Below the pieces are notes generated by a model that saw only the letters and a list, made by a program, of their open reading frames with translations, searched no databases and was not told the origin of the DNA. Below are positions 1-6,859 of a stretch of 64,000 nucleotides of DNA, piece by piece (within the stretch, counting starts at the first letter, position 1; each line of letters starts with the position of its first letter). Both the position numbers and the translations under genes were made by a program. The stretch lies in contig JBNMLP010000001.1 in the NCBI GenBank assembly GCA_050874905.1, positions 62,001-126,000 on the forward strand, written 5' to 3'. This DNA comes from NC2004 sp050874905 (GTDB taxonomy: Bacteria; Bacillota; Clostridia; Lachnospirales; Lachnospiraceae).

Positions 1-330
1 GTGGATAAGGAAACCTTAAAGACGCTGACCATTCTGATCGCTCCATTTGCTCCTCATTTAGGAGAGGAAATGTGGGAACAGCTTGGCGGAACAGATTCTG
101 TCTTCCACCAGACATGGCCGGTTTATGAAGAAGATAAGATGGCAGATGATGAGAAAGAGATCGCTGTCCAGATCAACGGTAAGACAAAGGGTGTGATCAA
201 GATCGCGGTGGATGAGGCAAAGGATGTTGTCATCGAAAAAGCAAAACAGGAGATCAGTGACAAACTTACTGGAAACATTATCAAGGAGATTTATGTCCCG
301 GGAAGAATTGTCAACATCGTAATGAAATAA
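1..330 (+). CDS. leuS: Leucyl-tRNA synthetase, C-terminal fragment
   Basis: This is the last 109 residues of a class I aminoacyl-tRNA synthetase that charges tRNA-Leu; the gene starts upstream of the window, so the GTG at base 1 is not a real start. The visible part is the end of the anticodon-binding helical domain (PFAPHLGEEMWEQLG, residues 15-29), then the small C-terminal domain with VQINGKTKG (about residues 56-64) and the ending EIYVPGRIVNIV, all typical of bacterial LeuS. A terminator follows directly, so leuS ends its transcription unit. LeuS is more likely than ValS or IleS because of the QINGKTKG and VPGRIVNIV endings, and a separate valS is present at 49485. Confidence 0.93.
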   Translation: MDKETLKTLTILIAPFAPHLGEEMWEQLGGTDSVFHQTWPVYEEDKMADDEKEIAVQINGKTKGVIKIAVDEAKDVVIEKAKQEISDKLTGNIIKEIYVPGRIVNIVMK

Positions 331-340
331 AAAAACAAAA

Positions 341-380
341 AACGGAAGATTCGTTCAAAGGATCTTCCGTTTCTTTTTGC
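341..380 (+). terminator. Rho-independent terminator after leuS
   Basis: AACGGAAGAT (341-350) pairs with ATCTTCCGTT (362-371) around an 11-base loop and is followed by a T-rich run. An A-rich stretch lies before the stem, so it may also act on the convergent DUF1292 gene. Confidence 0.85.
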
Positions 381-385
381 TTTTT

Positions 386-685
386 TTATAATGAGTTAAA
401 TTCTTCCTGATCCAAAATGGCATCAAAGGCTTCCGATACGGCCTCAAACTCTTTGTCATCTTCAATGTTGGTGATGTCTAAGTTCTCGTCGTCAATTTCT
501 TTGTATCGGTATAAGAAGATTTCCCCATCTTCGTTGTCAATGTCCTTGGTTGGAAGCAGTGCAGCGTAATCCCCCTCGTAACCCTCTACAGGAAATACAC
601 TAAGTACCGCACATTCCAGTTCTGTGTCGTCTTCCAGCGTTAATGTGACAACCGGAGCTTCGATTTCGTATTCTTTTTCAGACAT
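386..685 (-). CDS. DUF1292 family acidic protein
   Basis: A 99-residue, very acidic protein of the DUF1292 (YrzB-like) family, whose function is not established. The pattern is typical: an N-terminal strand VVTLTLEDDTELECAVLSVF, then DYAALLP, GEIFLYRYKE and the ending FEAVSEAFDAIL. The reading frame stays open to 958, but the start was placed at the ATG at 685 because a GAGGAGG ribosome binding site lies just in front of it and family similarity begins there; the upstream extension has no such character. It is convergent with leuS and divergent from the antiporter gene. Probably a soluble cytoplasmic protein. Confidence 0.85.
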   Translation of the reverse strand: MSEKEYEIEAPVVTLTLEDDTELECAVLSVFPVEGYEGDYAALLPTKDIDNEDGEIFLYRYKEIDDENLDITNIEDDKEFEAVSEAFDAILDQEEFNSL

Positions 686-797
686 GTTTTTTACCTCCTC
701 GTACAGTCTGTTTTCATTATACTGGATAAGCCCAAAACATGCAATGAAAGAAATTGTCGATTTTAGGGATTTTATACAAATATTTGCCAAACATTTC

Positions 798-826
798 TTG
801 ATTTTTATGTGTATTAGATATAAAAT
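798..826 (+). promoter_or_regulatory. Putative sigma-A promoter of the NhaD-like gene
   Basis: TTGATT (798-803), a 17-base spacer, then TAAAAT (821-826), about 55 bases before the start codon. Inferred from consensus match only. Confidence 0.45.
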
Positions 827-881
827 GGAACAGATGTGGCATAAAATGTCAAGAAAATATTTTTTAGGAGGAGTAAGTGTT

Positions 882-2318
882 ATGAAAAAGTTTCTTGTAA
901 CAATGTCCCTGCTGCTTGGTGCATTATTTGCCAATAGCAATGTGGCATTTGCTGCCAAAGAACATACGGAAAATATTGGTGCGAGTCTTTCTTTAGTCTA
1001 TGTGATCCCATTTGCCTGTATGCTTCTTTGTATCGCTATTTTTCCATTGGTAGCAGGAGAGTTCTGGGAGAAGAATAAACAGTGGTTTGTCATTCTCTGG
1101 TCCTTGCTGTTTTTGATCCCGTTTGCGATCAAATATGGAATGGGTGCGATGTCTGAGAATCTTCTCGAGACGATTGTAGGAGATTACCTGACCTTTATTG
1201 TGCTGTTGTTTGGCCTGTTCTGTGTGGCAGGTAACATTACATTGGAGGGCGATCTGGTTGGTTCTCCAAAGGTCAATGCAATCCTTCTTTTGATCGGTAC
1301 ACTGCTTTCAAGCTGGATTGGAACAACGGGTGCATCCATGGTAATGATCCGTCCGTTGATCCGTGCCAACAAATGGCGCAGCAGAAAAGTACATATTATG
1401 GTATTCTTTATCTTTTTGGTATCCAATATCGGTGGATGTCTGACTCCGGTCGGTGATCCTCCACTGTTGATGGGCTTCATGCGTGGAGTAGGCTTCTTCT
1501 GGAGCCTTCGTCTGGTTCGTATGCTGCTTGTAAATGTTGTACTTTTGATGACCGTATTCCTGATCCTCGATGTACGTGCCTATAAGAAAGATCTGGCAGA
1601 CGGTTTAAAACCAGAGCAGAGTGATGAGCAGGCTCCACTTCGTCTGGCCGGTGGACACAATATCATTTTCCTGATCGCTATCGTTGGTGCCGTCATCTTA
1701 AGTGGCGTGCTTCCGGGCGTATTTGAAAATGCAGGACTTCCTGCCGGAATCCATATTTACGGTGAAGTAACACTTGGTTTCCCGGCAATTATTGAATGTG
1801 TCATCATTTTACTGGCGGCATTTTTATCATTCAAGACCACGAAGAAACAGGTGCGTATCAACAATCACTTTACATGGGGGGCAATCGAAGAGGTTGCCGT
1901 ATTATTCATCGGTATTTTTATTACAATGATCCCTGCCCTGCTGATCTTAAAGGCAAGAGGTTCTGAGCTGGGATTAAATACACCATGGCAGATGTTCTGG
2001 GGAACCGGTGCGCTGTCTTCCTTCTTAGATAATACACCAACTTATCTCGTCTTTATGACAACCGCCGGAACACTTGGTGCAACAAGTGGTGTGGCAACTA
2101 CCGTCGGAACAATTTCTGTTCAGATGTTAGAGGCAATCTCCTGCGGTGCGGTATTTATGGGGGCTAATACCTATATTGGTAATGCTCCAAACTTTATGGT
2201 GCGTTCTATTGCAGAAGAAAACGGAATTAAGATGCCATCTTTCTTTGGCTATATGGGATGGTCATTGAGTTGTCTGATACCGGTATTTTTGATTGATATG
2301 CTCATTTTCTTCCTGTAG
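882..2318 (+). CDS. NhaD-like sodium:proton antiporter (ion transporter superfamily)
   Basis: A 478-residue polytopic membrane protein of the ion transporter superfamily, close to NhaD-type Na+/H+ antiporters and the putative citrate transporters called CitMHS_2. The N-terminus resembles a cleavable signal peptide ending in AFA. Family-like motifs are GTTGASMVMIRPLIRAN, a loop with SNIGGCLTPVGDPPLL (hairpin region of the transport core), and in the second half SSFLDNTPTYLVF and GANTYIGNAPNFMVR; the paired DNTP and NAPN signatures are expected for this fold. The frame is open from 624, but ATG 882 has a TAGGAGG site and starts the signal-like helix. Ion specificity (sodium or an organic acid) cannot be told from sequence. 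The DUF285 gene follows after 40 bases and may be cotranscribed. Confidence 0.8.
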   Translation: MKKFLVTMSLLLGALFANSNVAFAAKEHTENIGASLSLVYVIPFACMLLCIAIFPLVAGEFWEKNKQWFVILWSLLFLIPFAIKYGMGAMSENLLETIVGDYLTFIVLLFGLFCVAGNITLEGDLVGSPKVNAILLLIGTLLSSWIGTTGASMVMIRPLIRANKWRSRKVHIMVFFIFLVSNIGGCLTPVGDPPLLMGFMRGVGFFWSLRLVRMLLVNVVLLMTVFLILDVRAYKKDLADGLKPEQSDEQAPLRLAGGHNIIFLIAIVGAVILSGVLPGVFENAGLPAGIHIYGEVTLGFPAIIECVIILLAAFLSFKTTKKQVRINNHFTWGAIEEVAVLFIGIFITMIPALLILKARGSELGLNTPWQMFWGTGALSSFLDNTPTYLVFMTTAGTLGATSGVATTVGTISVQMLEAISCGAVFMGANTYIGNAPNFMVRSIAEENGIKMPSFFGYMGWSLSCLIPVFLIDMLIFFL

Positions 2319-2358
2319 AAGAGAGTGAGATCAAGGTGAAAAGAATGGAGGTTTGATT

Positions 2359-3315
2359 ATGAAATCTTTTGATGGAGCAATCGGTACATTTGAATATGAT
2401 GAAACGCTTTGGAAGGTAGATGAGGATGGAAGTTCTCTTCGTTATATCGGAGAGGATGCCAAGGTTGTGCTTCCAAAAGGCGTGCGTTCCTTAAATCGTA
2501 TGTTTGAAGGTTTGGATACGGTTGATCATCTGGATCTTTCTGAGTTTTCGACGGAAGGCGTTGAGGATATGTCCTACATGTTCTACGGATGTGACATATT
2601 AACATCACTGGATGTCAGTGGCTTTGATACAAAGGACGTAACCAATATGGCGCATATGTTTGATGGATGTGTGGCAGTGAAAGAGCTTGATGTTTCTTCG
2701 TTCGATACTGCTAAGACCGAGACCATGGCAAGCATGTTTGCCAACTGTGCCAACTTAAAAACACTGTCTCTTAAAAATTTCAATACCGCAAATGTAGAGG
2801 ATTTCTCCTGTATGTTTGCCAACTGCACGGCACTGACTGCAGTAGATGTGAAAGGCTTTGATACGGCAAAGGCAGCAAATGTGGAATCGATGTTTGCTCT
2901 TTGCAGGGAACTGAAAGAGCTTGATGTTACGCATTTTGATCTGTCTCATGCAGTGGATATGAGTAACATGTTCAGCGGATGCGCCAGCTTAAAAGAGCTT
3001 GATGTGAGCAATTTCAATACGGCGAATATCAAGGATATGGAAGGGGTATTTAAAGGCTGTACCGCATTGTCTGTATTAAATATTGACAACTTTCAGACGA
3101 CAAAAGTGGAATACATGAATGATCTGTTTTCTTACTGCAGCTCATTAAAAGAGCTTCATATGCTTCATATGAAGACCAATGAGATTGCGATCAAGGGTGA
3201 TATTTTCACGGGGTGCCATAAGCTGAAGGAAGTTTATATGGTGCCGGAACAGTGCCGCAACATTGTATGTGATCTGCCAAGAAAAGCAGTGATCTGCAAT
3301 CCGAACGAAAAATAA
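2359..3315 (+). CDS. DUF285/BspA-type repeat protein without a signal peptide
   Basis: A 318-residue protein made almost wholly of 23-25-residue repeats of the form MF-x-gC-x2-L-x2-LD(V)-S-x-FdT-x2-V-x-dM, the DUF285 pattern often annotated as BspA-family leucine-rich-repeat surface protein. About nine repeats run from residue 40 to 290, for example MSYMFYGCDILTSLDVSGFD. The first 35 residues are hydrophilic, with no signal peptide, lipobox, membrane segment or anchor, so in contrast to most relatives it appears cytoplasmic. A TTG at 2353 is in frame but sits on the GGAGGT ribosome binding site; ATG 2359 has correct spacing. Function unknown; a protein-interaction scaffold is the natural guess. 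It probably shares a transcript with the antiporter and ends at a strong terminator. Confidence 0.8.
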   Translation: MKSFDGAIGTFEYDETLWKVDEDGSSLRYIGEDAKVVLPKGVRSLNRMFEGLDTVDHLDLSEFSTEGVEDMSYMFYGCDILTSLDVSGFDTKDVTNMAHMFDGCVAVKELDVSSFDTAKTETMASMFANCANLKTLSLKNFNTANVEDFSCMFANCTALTAVDVKGFDTAKAANVESMFALCRELKELDVTHFDLSHAVDMSNMFSGCASLKELDVSNFNTANIKDMEGVFKGCTALSVLNIDNFQTTKVEYMNDLFSYCSSLKELHMLHMKTNEIAIKGDIFTGCHKLKEVYMVPEQCRNIVCDLPRKAVICNPNEK

Positions 3316-3328
3316 CAAGAAGAGATTT

Positions 3329-3368
3329 GAGCAGATGACCACGCTGACTGGCCGTCTGCTCTTTTTTT
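3329..3368 (+). terminator. Rho-independent terminator after the DUF285 gene
   Basis: GAGCAGATG (3329-3337) pairs with CGTCTGCTC (3353-3361, one G-T pair) and is followed by seven T. Confidence 0.85.
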
Positions 3369-3424
3369 GTGTAAAATATGCACAAAGAAAGAGCGGATTA
3401 AAGCACCTGATTGTACATTTTCCC

Positions 3425-3453
3425 TTGCAATTGTGATGGAAATTGGCTATAAT
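3425..3453 (+). promoter_or_regulatory. Sigma-A promoter of the CheX-like/CheY-like pair
   Basis: TTGCAA (3425-3430), 17 bases, perfect TATAAT (3448-3453). The expected transcript start near 3460 leaves a leader of about 60 bases before ATG 3519. Confidence 0.75.
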
Positions 3454-3518
3454 GAAACTATGTGAAATCGTGCAATGAGAATTTTCAAATACAACAAGAA
3501 AAGGGGGTACAAAATAAT

Positions 3519-4415
3519 ATGTTTGGTATTTATTTTGGACACTATTTATTATCAAATCAGATGATCTCAAAGGAACAGTACAGCGATGTAATGGAAGCCC
3601 AGAAGTCTGCTCGTGTAAAGCTGGGACTGCTTGCCGTTGCCTCCGGACTGTTGAACAATGCGCAGGCTGAGGAAGTAAACCAGCTTCAGCAGCAGATGGA
3701 TAAACGTTTTGGCGATATTGCTGTAGAAAAAGGTTATTTGACCGATGCACAGGTAGGAGAGCTGCTTTCCAAGCAGGGAGATCCATATATGACATTTATT
3801 CAGGCAATTACTGATAAAGGTATTTTCAGTCTGGAAGAAGTGACCGCTAAGGTAGATGAGTTTGCAGCAGCAAACGGTTATACAAAGGAAGAAATGGATG
3901 CGTTAAAGAGTGGAGATTTAGATGCGATCGTTCCAATCTTTATGAAGGATGCAGGACTTACCAAGATTCACAAAGACTACATTGCACTGGCAATGCGTAA
4001 TCTGATGCGTCTGATCAGTACTGATCTTCGCATGGAGCCTGTAAAGCCAGTGACAGATGTTTCCTATGCATATGGTGTCAGTCAGAAGTTATTTGGAGAT
4101 AAGAAGATGTTTACCGGAATTTTTGGTGAATCGGAAGCATTATTAAAGATTGCTTCTGTCTTTGGACGGGAAGCTTTTTCACAGGTGGATCTGGATTCTT
4201 TGGATGCTGTAGCAGAGTATCTGAATGTAAGTAATGGCTTGTTTGTATCAGGACAGAGCGAGGCAGGTATTGAGATGGATTTAGAGCCACCGGTAATGTA
4301 TGAAAGCAAACAACAGTGTAAAGCAGAAAAGACAGCATATGAGATTCCTGTTGTGATCGATGGGGATCCGGTATCATTTGTATTTAGTCTTGATACAGAA
4401 GTAACAGTGGCATAG
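3519..4415 (+). CDS. CheX-like chemotaxis/phosphatase-domain protein
   Basis: A 298-residue cytoplasmic protein. The N-terminal 90 residues contain two copies of a pattern of the type FGxYLLxxxxISxEQ...AxxxQK and RFGDIAVEKGYLTDAQVGELL, which resembles GspE/MshE N-terminal helical modules. The C-terminal part (about 150-298) looks like a CheX/CheC-type domain (LRMEPVKPV, a helix with GESEALLKIASVFG, ending PVVIDGDPVSFVFSL). CheX proteins dephosphorylate CheY~P, and a CheY-like gene begins 16 bases downstream, so a phosphatase/receiver pair is likely. Start ATG 3519 follows a purine-rich AAAGGGGGT; an upstream TTG at 3462 would fall at the transcript start. No flagellar or chemoreceptor genes are near, so the output is unknown. 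Confidence 0.65.
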   Translation: MFGIYFGHYLLSNQMISKEQYSDVMEAQKSARVKLGLLAVASGLLNNAQAEEVNQLQQQMDKRFGDIAVEKGYLTDAQVGELLSKQGDPYMTFIQAITDKGIFSLEEVTAKVDEFAAANGYTKEEMDALKSGDLDAIVPIFMKDAGLTKIHKDYIALAMRNLMRLISTDLRMEPVKPVTDVSYAYGVSQKLFGDKKMFTGIFGESEALLKIASVFGREAFSQVDLDSLDAVAEYLNVSNGLFVSGQSEAGIEMDLEPPVMYESKQQCKAEKTAYEIPVVIDGDPVSFVFSLDTEVTVA

Positions 4416-4431
4416 TTGGGAGGAAGTAGCG

Positions 4432-4791
4432 ATGGCTAAGATTTTAATTGTAGATGATTCGAGAACCTCAAGAAAGGTATTACGAGGGATTCTGGAAGCA
4501 GATGGACATGAAATTGTAGGCGAGGCACCAGATGGTGCACAGGGAGCAAAGATGTACGAGGAACTGAAACCGGATATGGTAACACTCGATATTACGATGC
4601 CGGTATTAGATGGAATTGGTGCTCTGCAGAAGATCAAGGAATACGATCCGGATGCTAAAGTGGTGATGGTAACTGCCGCAGGACAGAAGTCCAAGATGGT
4701 GGAAGCTGTAAAGTATGGCGCAAACGAGTTCGTGGCAAAGCCATTTGATCACGATCAATTACTTATGATCATCAAGAAAGTAGTTGGTTAA
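4432..4791 (+). CDS. CheY-like single-domain response regulator
   Basis: A 119-residue stand-alone receiver domain. All key residues are present: acidic pair D8/D9 (ILIVDDS), phospho-acceptor D53 in TLDITMP, T81 (VMVTAA) and K103 (VAKPFD). There is no output domain, so it acts by protein contact, as CheY does. It lies 16 bases after the CheX-like gene, with a GGGAGGAAG ribosome binding site inside the gap, and is closed by a terminator, so the two genes form a unit. The cognate kinase is not in the window. Confidence 0.9.
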   Translation: MAKILIVDDSRTSRKVLRGILEADGHEIVGEAPDGAQGAKMYEELKPDMVTLDITMPVLDGIGALQKIKEYDPDAKVVMVTAAGQKSKMVEAVKYGANEFVAKPFDHDQLLMIIKKVVG

Positions 4792-4805
4792 ACGGGATAC
4801 ACAAG

Positions 4806-4832
4806 AGGCACTCACTGGAGTGCCTTTTTTTA
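4806..4832 (+). terminator. Rho-independent terminator after the CheY-like gene
   Basis: AGGCACTC (4806-4813), loop ACTG, GAGTGCCT (4818-4825), then a run of T. The next gene starts only 13 bases later, so some readthrough may feed the M14 pair. Confidence 0.88.
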
Positions 4833-4844
4833 AGGGAGAATGAC

Positions 4845-5786
4845 ATGATAGAAACAGTAGTAAAGGTGAACCTTCCGGTAGATGAGACACTTCGCATTAA
4901 GAAAAACCGGCTGACTCCAAATGAGATCACAGGGAAGGAACTTCGGCTTTCCGTGGTAACGGGGATTCACGGAGATGAAGTGGGTGGACAGTACGTCTGT
5001 TATGAGTTGGTGCGCCGGATCAAAGAAGATTATGCAAGTCTAAAAGGAATTGTCGATGTTTATCCGGCACTCAATCCGATCGGGATTGATATTGCAAAGC
5101 GGGAAAGTCCGTTTTCTGATGTGGATATGAATACCTGTTTTCCAGGCAATGAAAATGGTTCGATCGATGAATACATTGCTTCACAGCTCATGAAAGATAT
5201 GCAGGACAGCACGGTCTGTATTGATGTGCATTCAAGCAGTATTTTCTTAAAGGAGCTTCCGCAGGTGCGGATCAATGATGACGATGTGGATGGAGTACTT
5301 CCGTATGCCAAATGTATGAATGCGGATTTTGTCTGGGTGCATCCGTCCAGTACGGTAAAAGAGGGAAGTCTTGCTTATGCCCTTAACGAAAAAGGGGTAA
5401 AGGCTATGGTCATTGAGGCAGGAACGGCACTTAAGATCTATCCGGAATATTGTAATCAGTTGATCGATGGCATTTTCTCTCTGATGAAATATATGGGGAT
5501 CTGGACGGGAAAGACGAGCCGTACCAAGGAGTCGATCATTGCAGCAGATGAGAACATGGAATTTATCAATTGCGAGATGAGCGGAACCTTTGTGGCAAAT
5601 GTAGAGCATGGTGCTTATGTGAAAAAGGGACAGGTGATCGGACGGATCGTAAAGGTTATTACAGGAGCGCTGGAAGAAGAACTTACGGCTCCGTGTGATG
5701 GTCTGGTTGCATCACTCAGAGAATATCCTCTGGTAGAGGAAGGTTCTTTGATCGCCCGCATTTTAAAAATAACATCACAGGAGTAA
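4845..5786 (+). CDS. Succinylglutamate desuccinylase/aspartoacylase-family metallohydrolase
   Basis: A 313-residue member of the AstE/AspA branch of the M14 zinc carboxypeptidase fold, enzymes that hydrolyse N-acyl amino acids or related amides. Zinc ligands and catalytic residue are visible: H42 and E45 in GIHGDEVGG, H129 in CIDVHSS, and the general-base Glu E191 in VIEAGTA; the substrate-pocket motif is DVDMNTCFPG (92-101). From about residue 235 there is a small biotinyl/lipoyl-like beta domain (GTFVANVEHGAYVKKGQVIG), common in this family. The substrate cannot be named. Its stop is 3 bases before the start of a diverged paralogue, so the two are translated together. Confidence 0.85.
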   Translation: MIETVVKVNLPVDETLRIKKNRLTPNEITGKELRLSVVTGIHGDEVGGQYVCYELVRRIKEDYASLKGIVDVYPALNPIGIDIAKRESPFSDVDMNTCFPGNENGSIDEYIASQLMKDMQDSTVCIDVHSSSIFLKELPQVRINDDDVDGVLPYAKCMNADFVWVHPSSTVKEGSLAYALNEKGVKAMVIEAGTALKIYPEYCNQLIDGIFSLMKYMGIWTGKTSRTKESIIAADENMEFINCEMSGTFVANVEHGAYVKKGQVIGRIVKVITGALEEELTAPCDGLVASLREYPLVEEGSLIARILKITSQE

Positions 5787-5789
5787 AAG

Positions 5790-6725
5790 ATGAAAATAGA
5801 AGAAATTATAGCAATGAGTACAGATTACCGGGAGGATAACCGGATCAAGTCCTACGTGTTTGGGCATGGCAAGAAAGCGGCTGCTGTGATCGGAGCGATG
5901 CGCGGCAATGAATACCAGCAGCTTTATATCTGTTCGCAGTTGATCCGGATACTGACCCGTTTAGAAGAACGGGGTGCGATCGTATCTGGGAAGCAGATTA
6001 TGGTCATTCCGTCGCTCAATGCACATTCGAGTAATATTGGAAAGAAATACTGGGGTAAAGATAATTCAGATATTAACCGGCAGTTCCCGGGAAATCCGGA
6101 TGGAGAGGCAACCAGCCGGATCGCGGCAAGAGTGCTTAAGGTTTGTAGTGAATATGCGTATGGCATCCAGTTTCCAAGCTTTTATCTGGAGGGCGAGTTT
6201 ATTCCGCATGTGCGGATGATGGATACCGGACGGGAGAGCAGCAGTCTGGCCAACCAGTTTGGTATGCCGTATGTATTGATCGCCCAGTCGCGGGCATTTG
6301 ATCCGTCCACGCTCAATTACAATCTGCAGTTGAATGGCTGCAATGCATTTTCTGTCTATACCAGTACGACCAGAAATGTGGATGATGCACTGGCAAACCA
6401 GGCAGTTTCTGCAGCACTGCGTTTTTTGACAAGAATGGGGATCATAAGATATCATCTGCATCCCGGATTTATTGCGACGGTGTTGGAGGAAGAAGATCTG
6501 GTCAGCGTGAAAAGCCCGGCTTCCGGTCTGATCCATAAAATGGTGCAGATCAATCAGGAGGTAGAACGCGGCGAATTGCTTGCAGAGATCATCAATCCGT
6601 ATGATGGTGAGGTGATCAAGGAGGTGCTGGCTCCGGTGGATGGCATTGTATTTTTTGCCAATACAGAGCCGATGGTGTTTGAAAACAGTGCCGTATTTAA
6701 ACTTATCAAAAAACTACATGCGTAA
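5790..6725 (+). CDS. M14 AstE/AspA-family paralogue with lost catalytic residues
   Basis: A 311-residue homologue of the preceding protein with the same layout, including FPG pocket residues (SDINRQFPG, 93-101) and the C-terminal lipoyl-like domain (SPASGLIHKMVQINQEVERG). The zinc site is broken: the HGDE motif reads MRGNE (R38 in place of His, E41 kept), the residue aligned with H129 is P129 (Q127 replaces the Asp), and the catalytic Glu position (neighbour E191) is occupied by T191. It is therefore unlikely to be a hydrolase of the usual type. The intact length and conserved FPG loop suggest a folded, selected protein, perhaps a regulatory or structural partner of the active neighbour. A terminator follows. 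Confidence 0.82.
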   Translation: MKIEEIIAMSTDYREDNRIKSYVFGHGKKAAAVIGAMRGNEYQQLYICSQLIRILTRLEERGAIVSGKQIMVIPSLNAHSSNIGKKYWGKDNSDINRQFPGNPDGEATSRIAARVLKVCSEYAYGIQFPSFYLEGEFIPHVRMMDTGRESSSLANQFGMPYVLIAQSRAFDPSTLNYNLQLNGCNAFSVYTSTTRNVDDALANQAVSAALRFLTRMGIIRYHLHPGFIATVLEEEDLVSVKSPASGLIHKMVQINQEVERGELLAEIINPYDGEVIKEVLAPVDGIVFFANTEPMVFENSAVFKLIKKLHA

Positions 6726-6740
6726 AAAACAAAACAATTT

Positions 6741-6772
6741 CCCGTTATGACTTGTTTCATAACGGGTTTTTT
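6741..6772 (+). terminator. Rho-independent terminator after the M14 pair
   Basis: CCCGTTATGA (6741-6750) pairs with TCATAACGGG (6757-6766), loop of six, then six T. The purL promoter is embedded in its right half. Confidence 0.9.
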
Positions 6773-6780
6773 ATTATAAT
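6752..6780 (+). promoter_or_regulatory. Sigma-A promoter of purL, overlapping the upstream terminator
   Basis: TTGTTT (6752-6757), 17 bases, perfect TATAAT (6775-6780). The -35 lies in the terminator loop and the spacer contains its right arm and T-run. Confidence 0.7.
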
Positions 6781-6801
6781 AAAAACGTATGTGTTGAATC
6801 A

Positions 6802-6834
6802 TGCATTTTCCTGCCGGAAAAGGAAGAAAATGCA
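6802..6834 (+). repeat. Inverted repeat in the purL leader
   Basis: TGCATTTTC (6802-6810) and GAAAATGCA (6826-6834) are perfectly complementary across a 15-base loop. No T-run follows, so it is not a terminator. It sits in the predicted 5' untranslated region and could be an operator or an RNA hairpin. No purine riboswitch was recognised here. Confidence 0.5.
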
Positions 6835-6859
6835 ACATTAAATATATGGAGGGAACAAC

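Noticed and set aside
686..958. N-terminal extension of the DUF1292 frame
   Set aside because: It has no family similarity, crosses the divergent promoter region and bypasses the strong site before ATG 685.
6726..6859. Purine riboswitch in front of purL
   Set aside because: The conserved three-way junction bases were not found; only a simple inverted repeat is present. The same holds for purF and purA.
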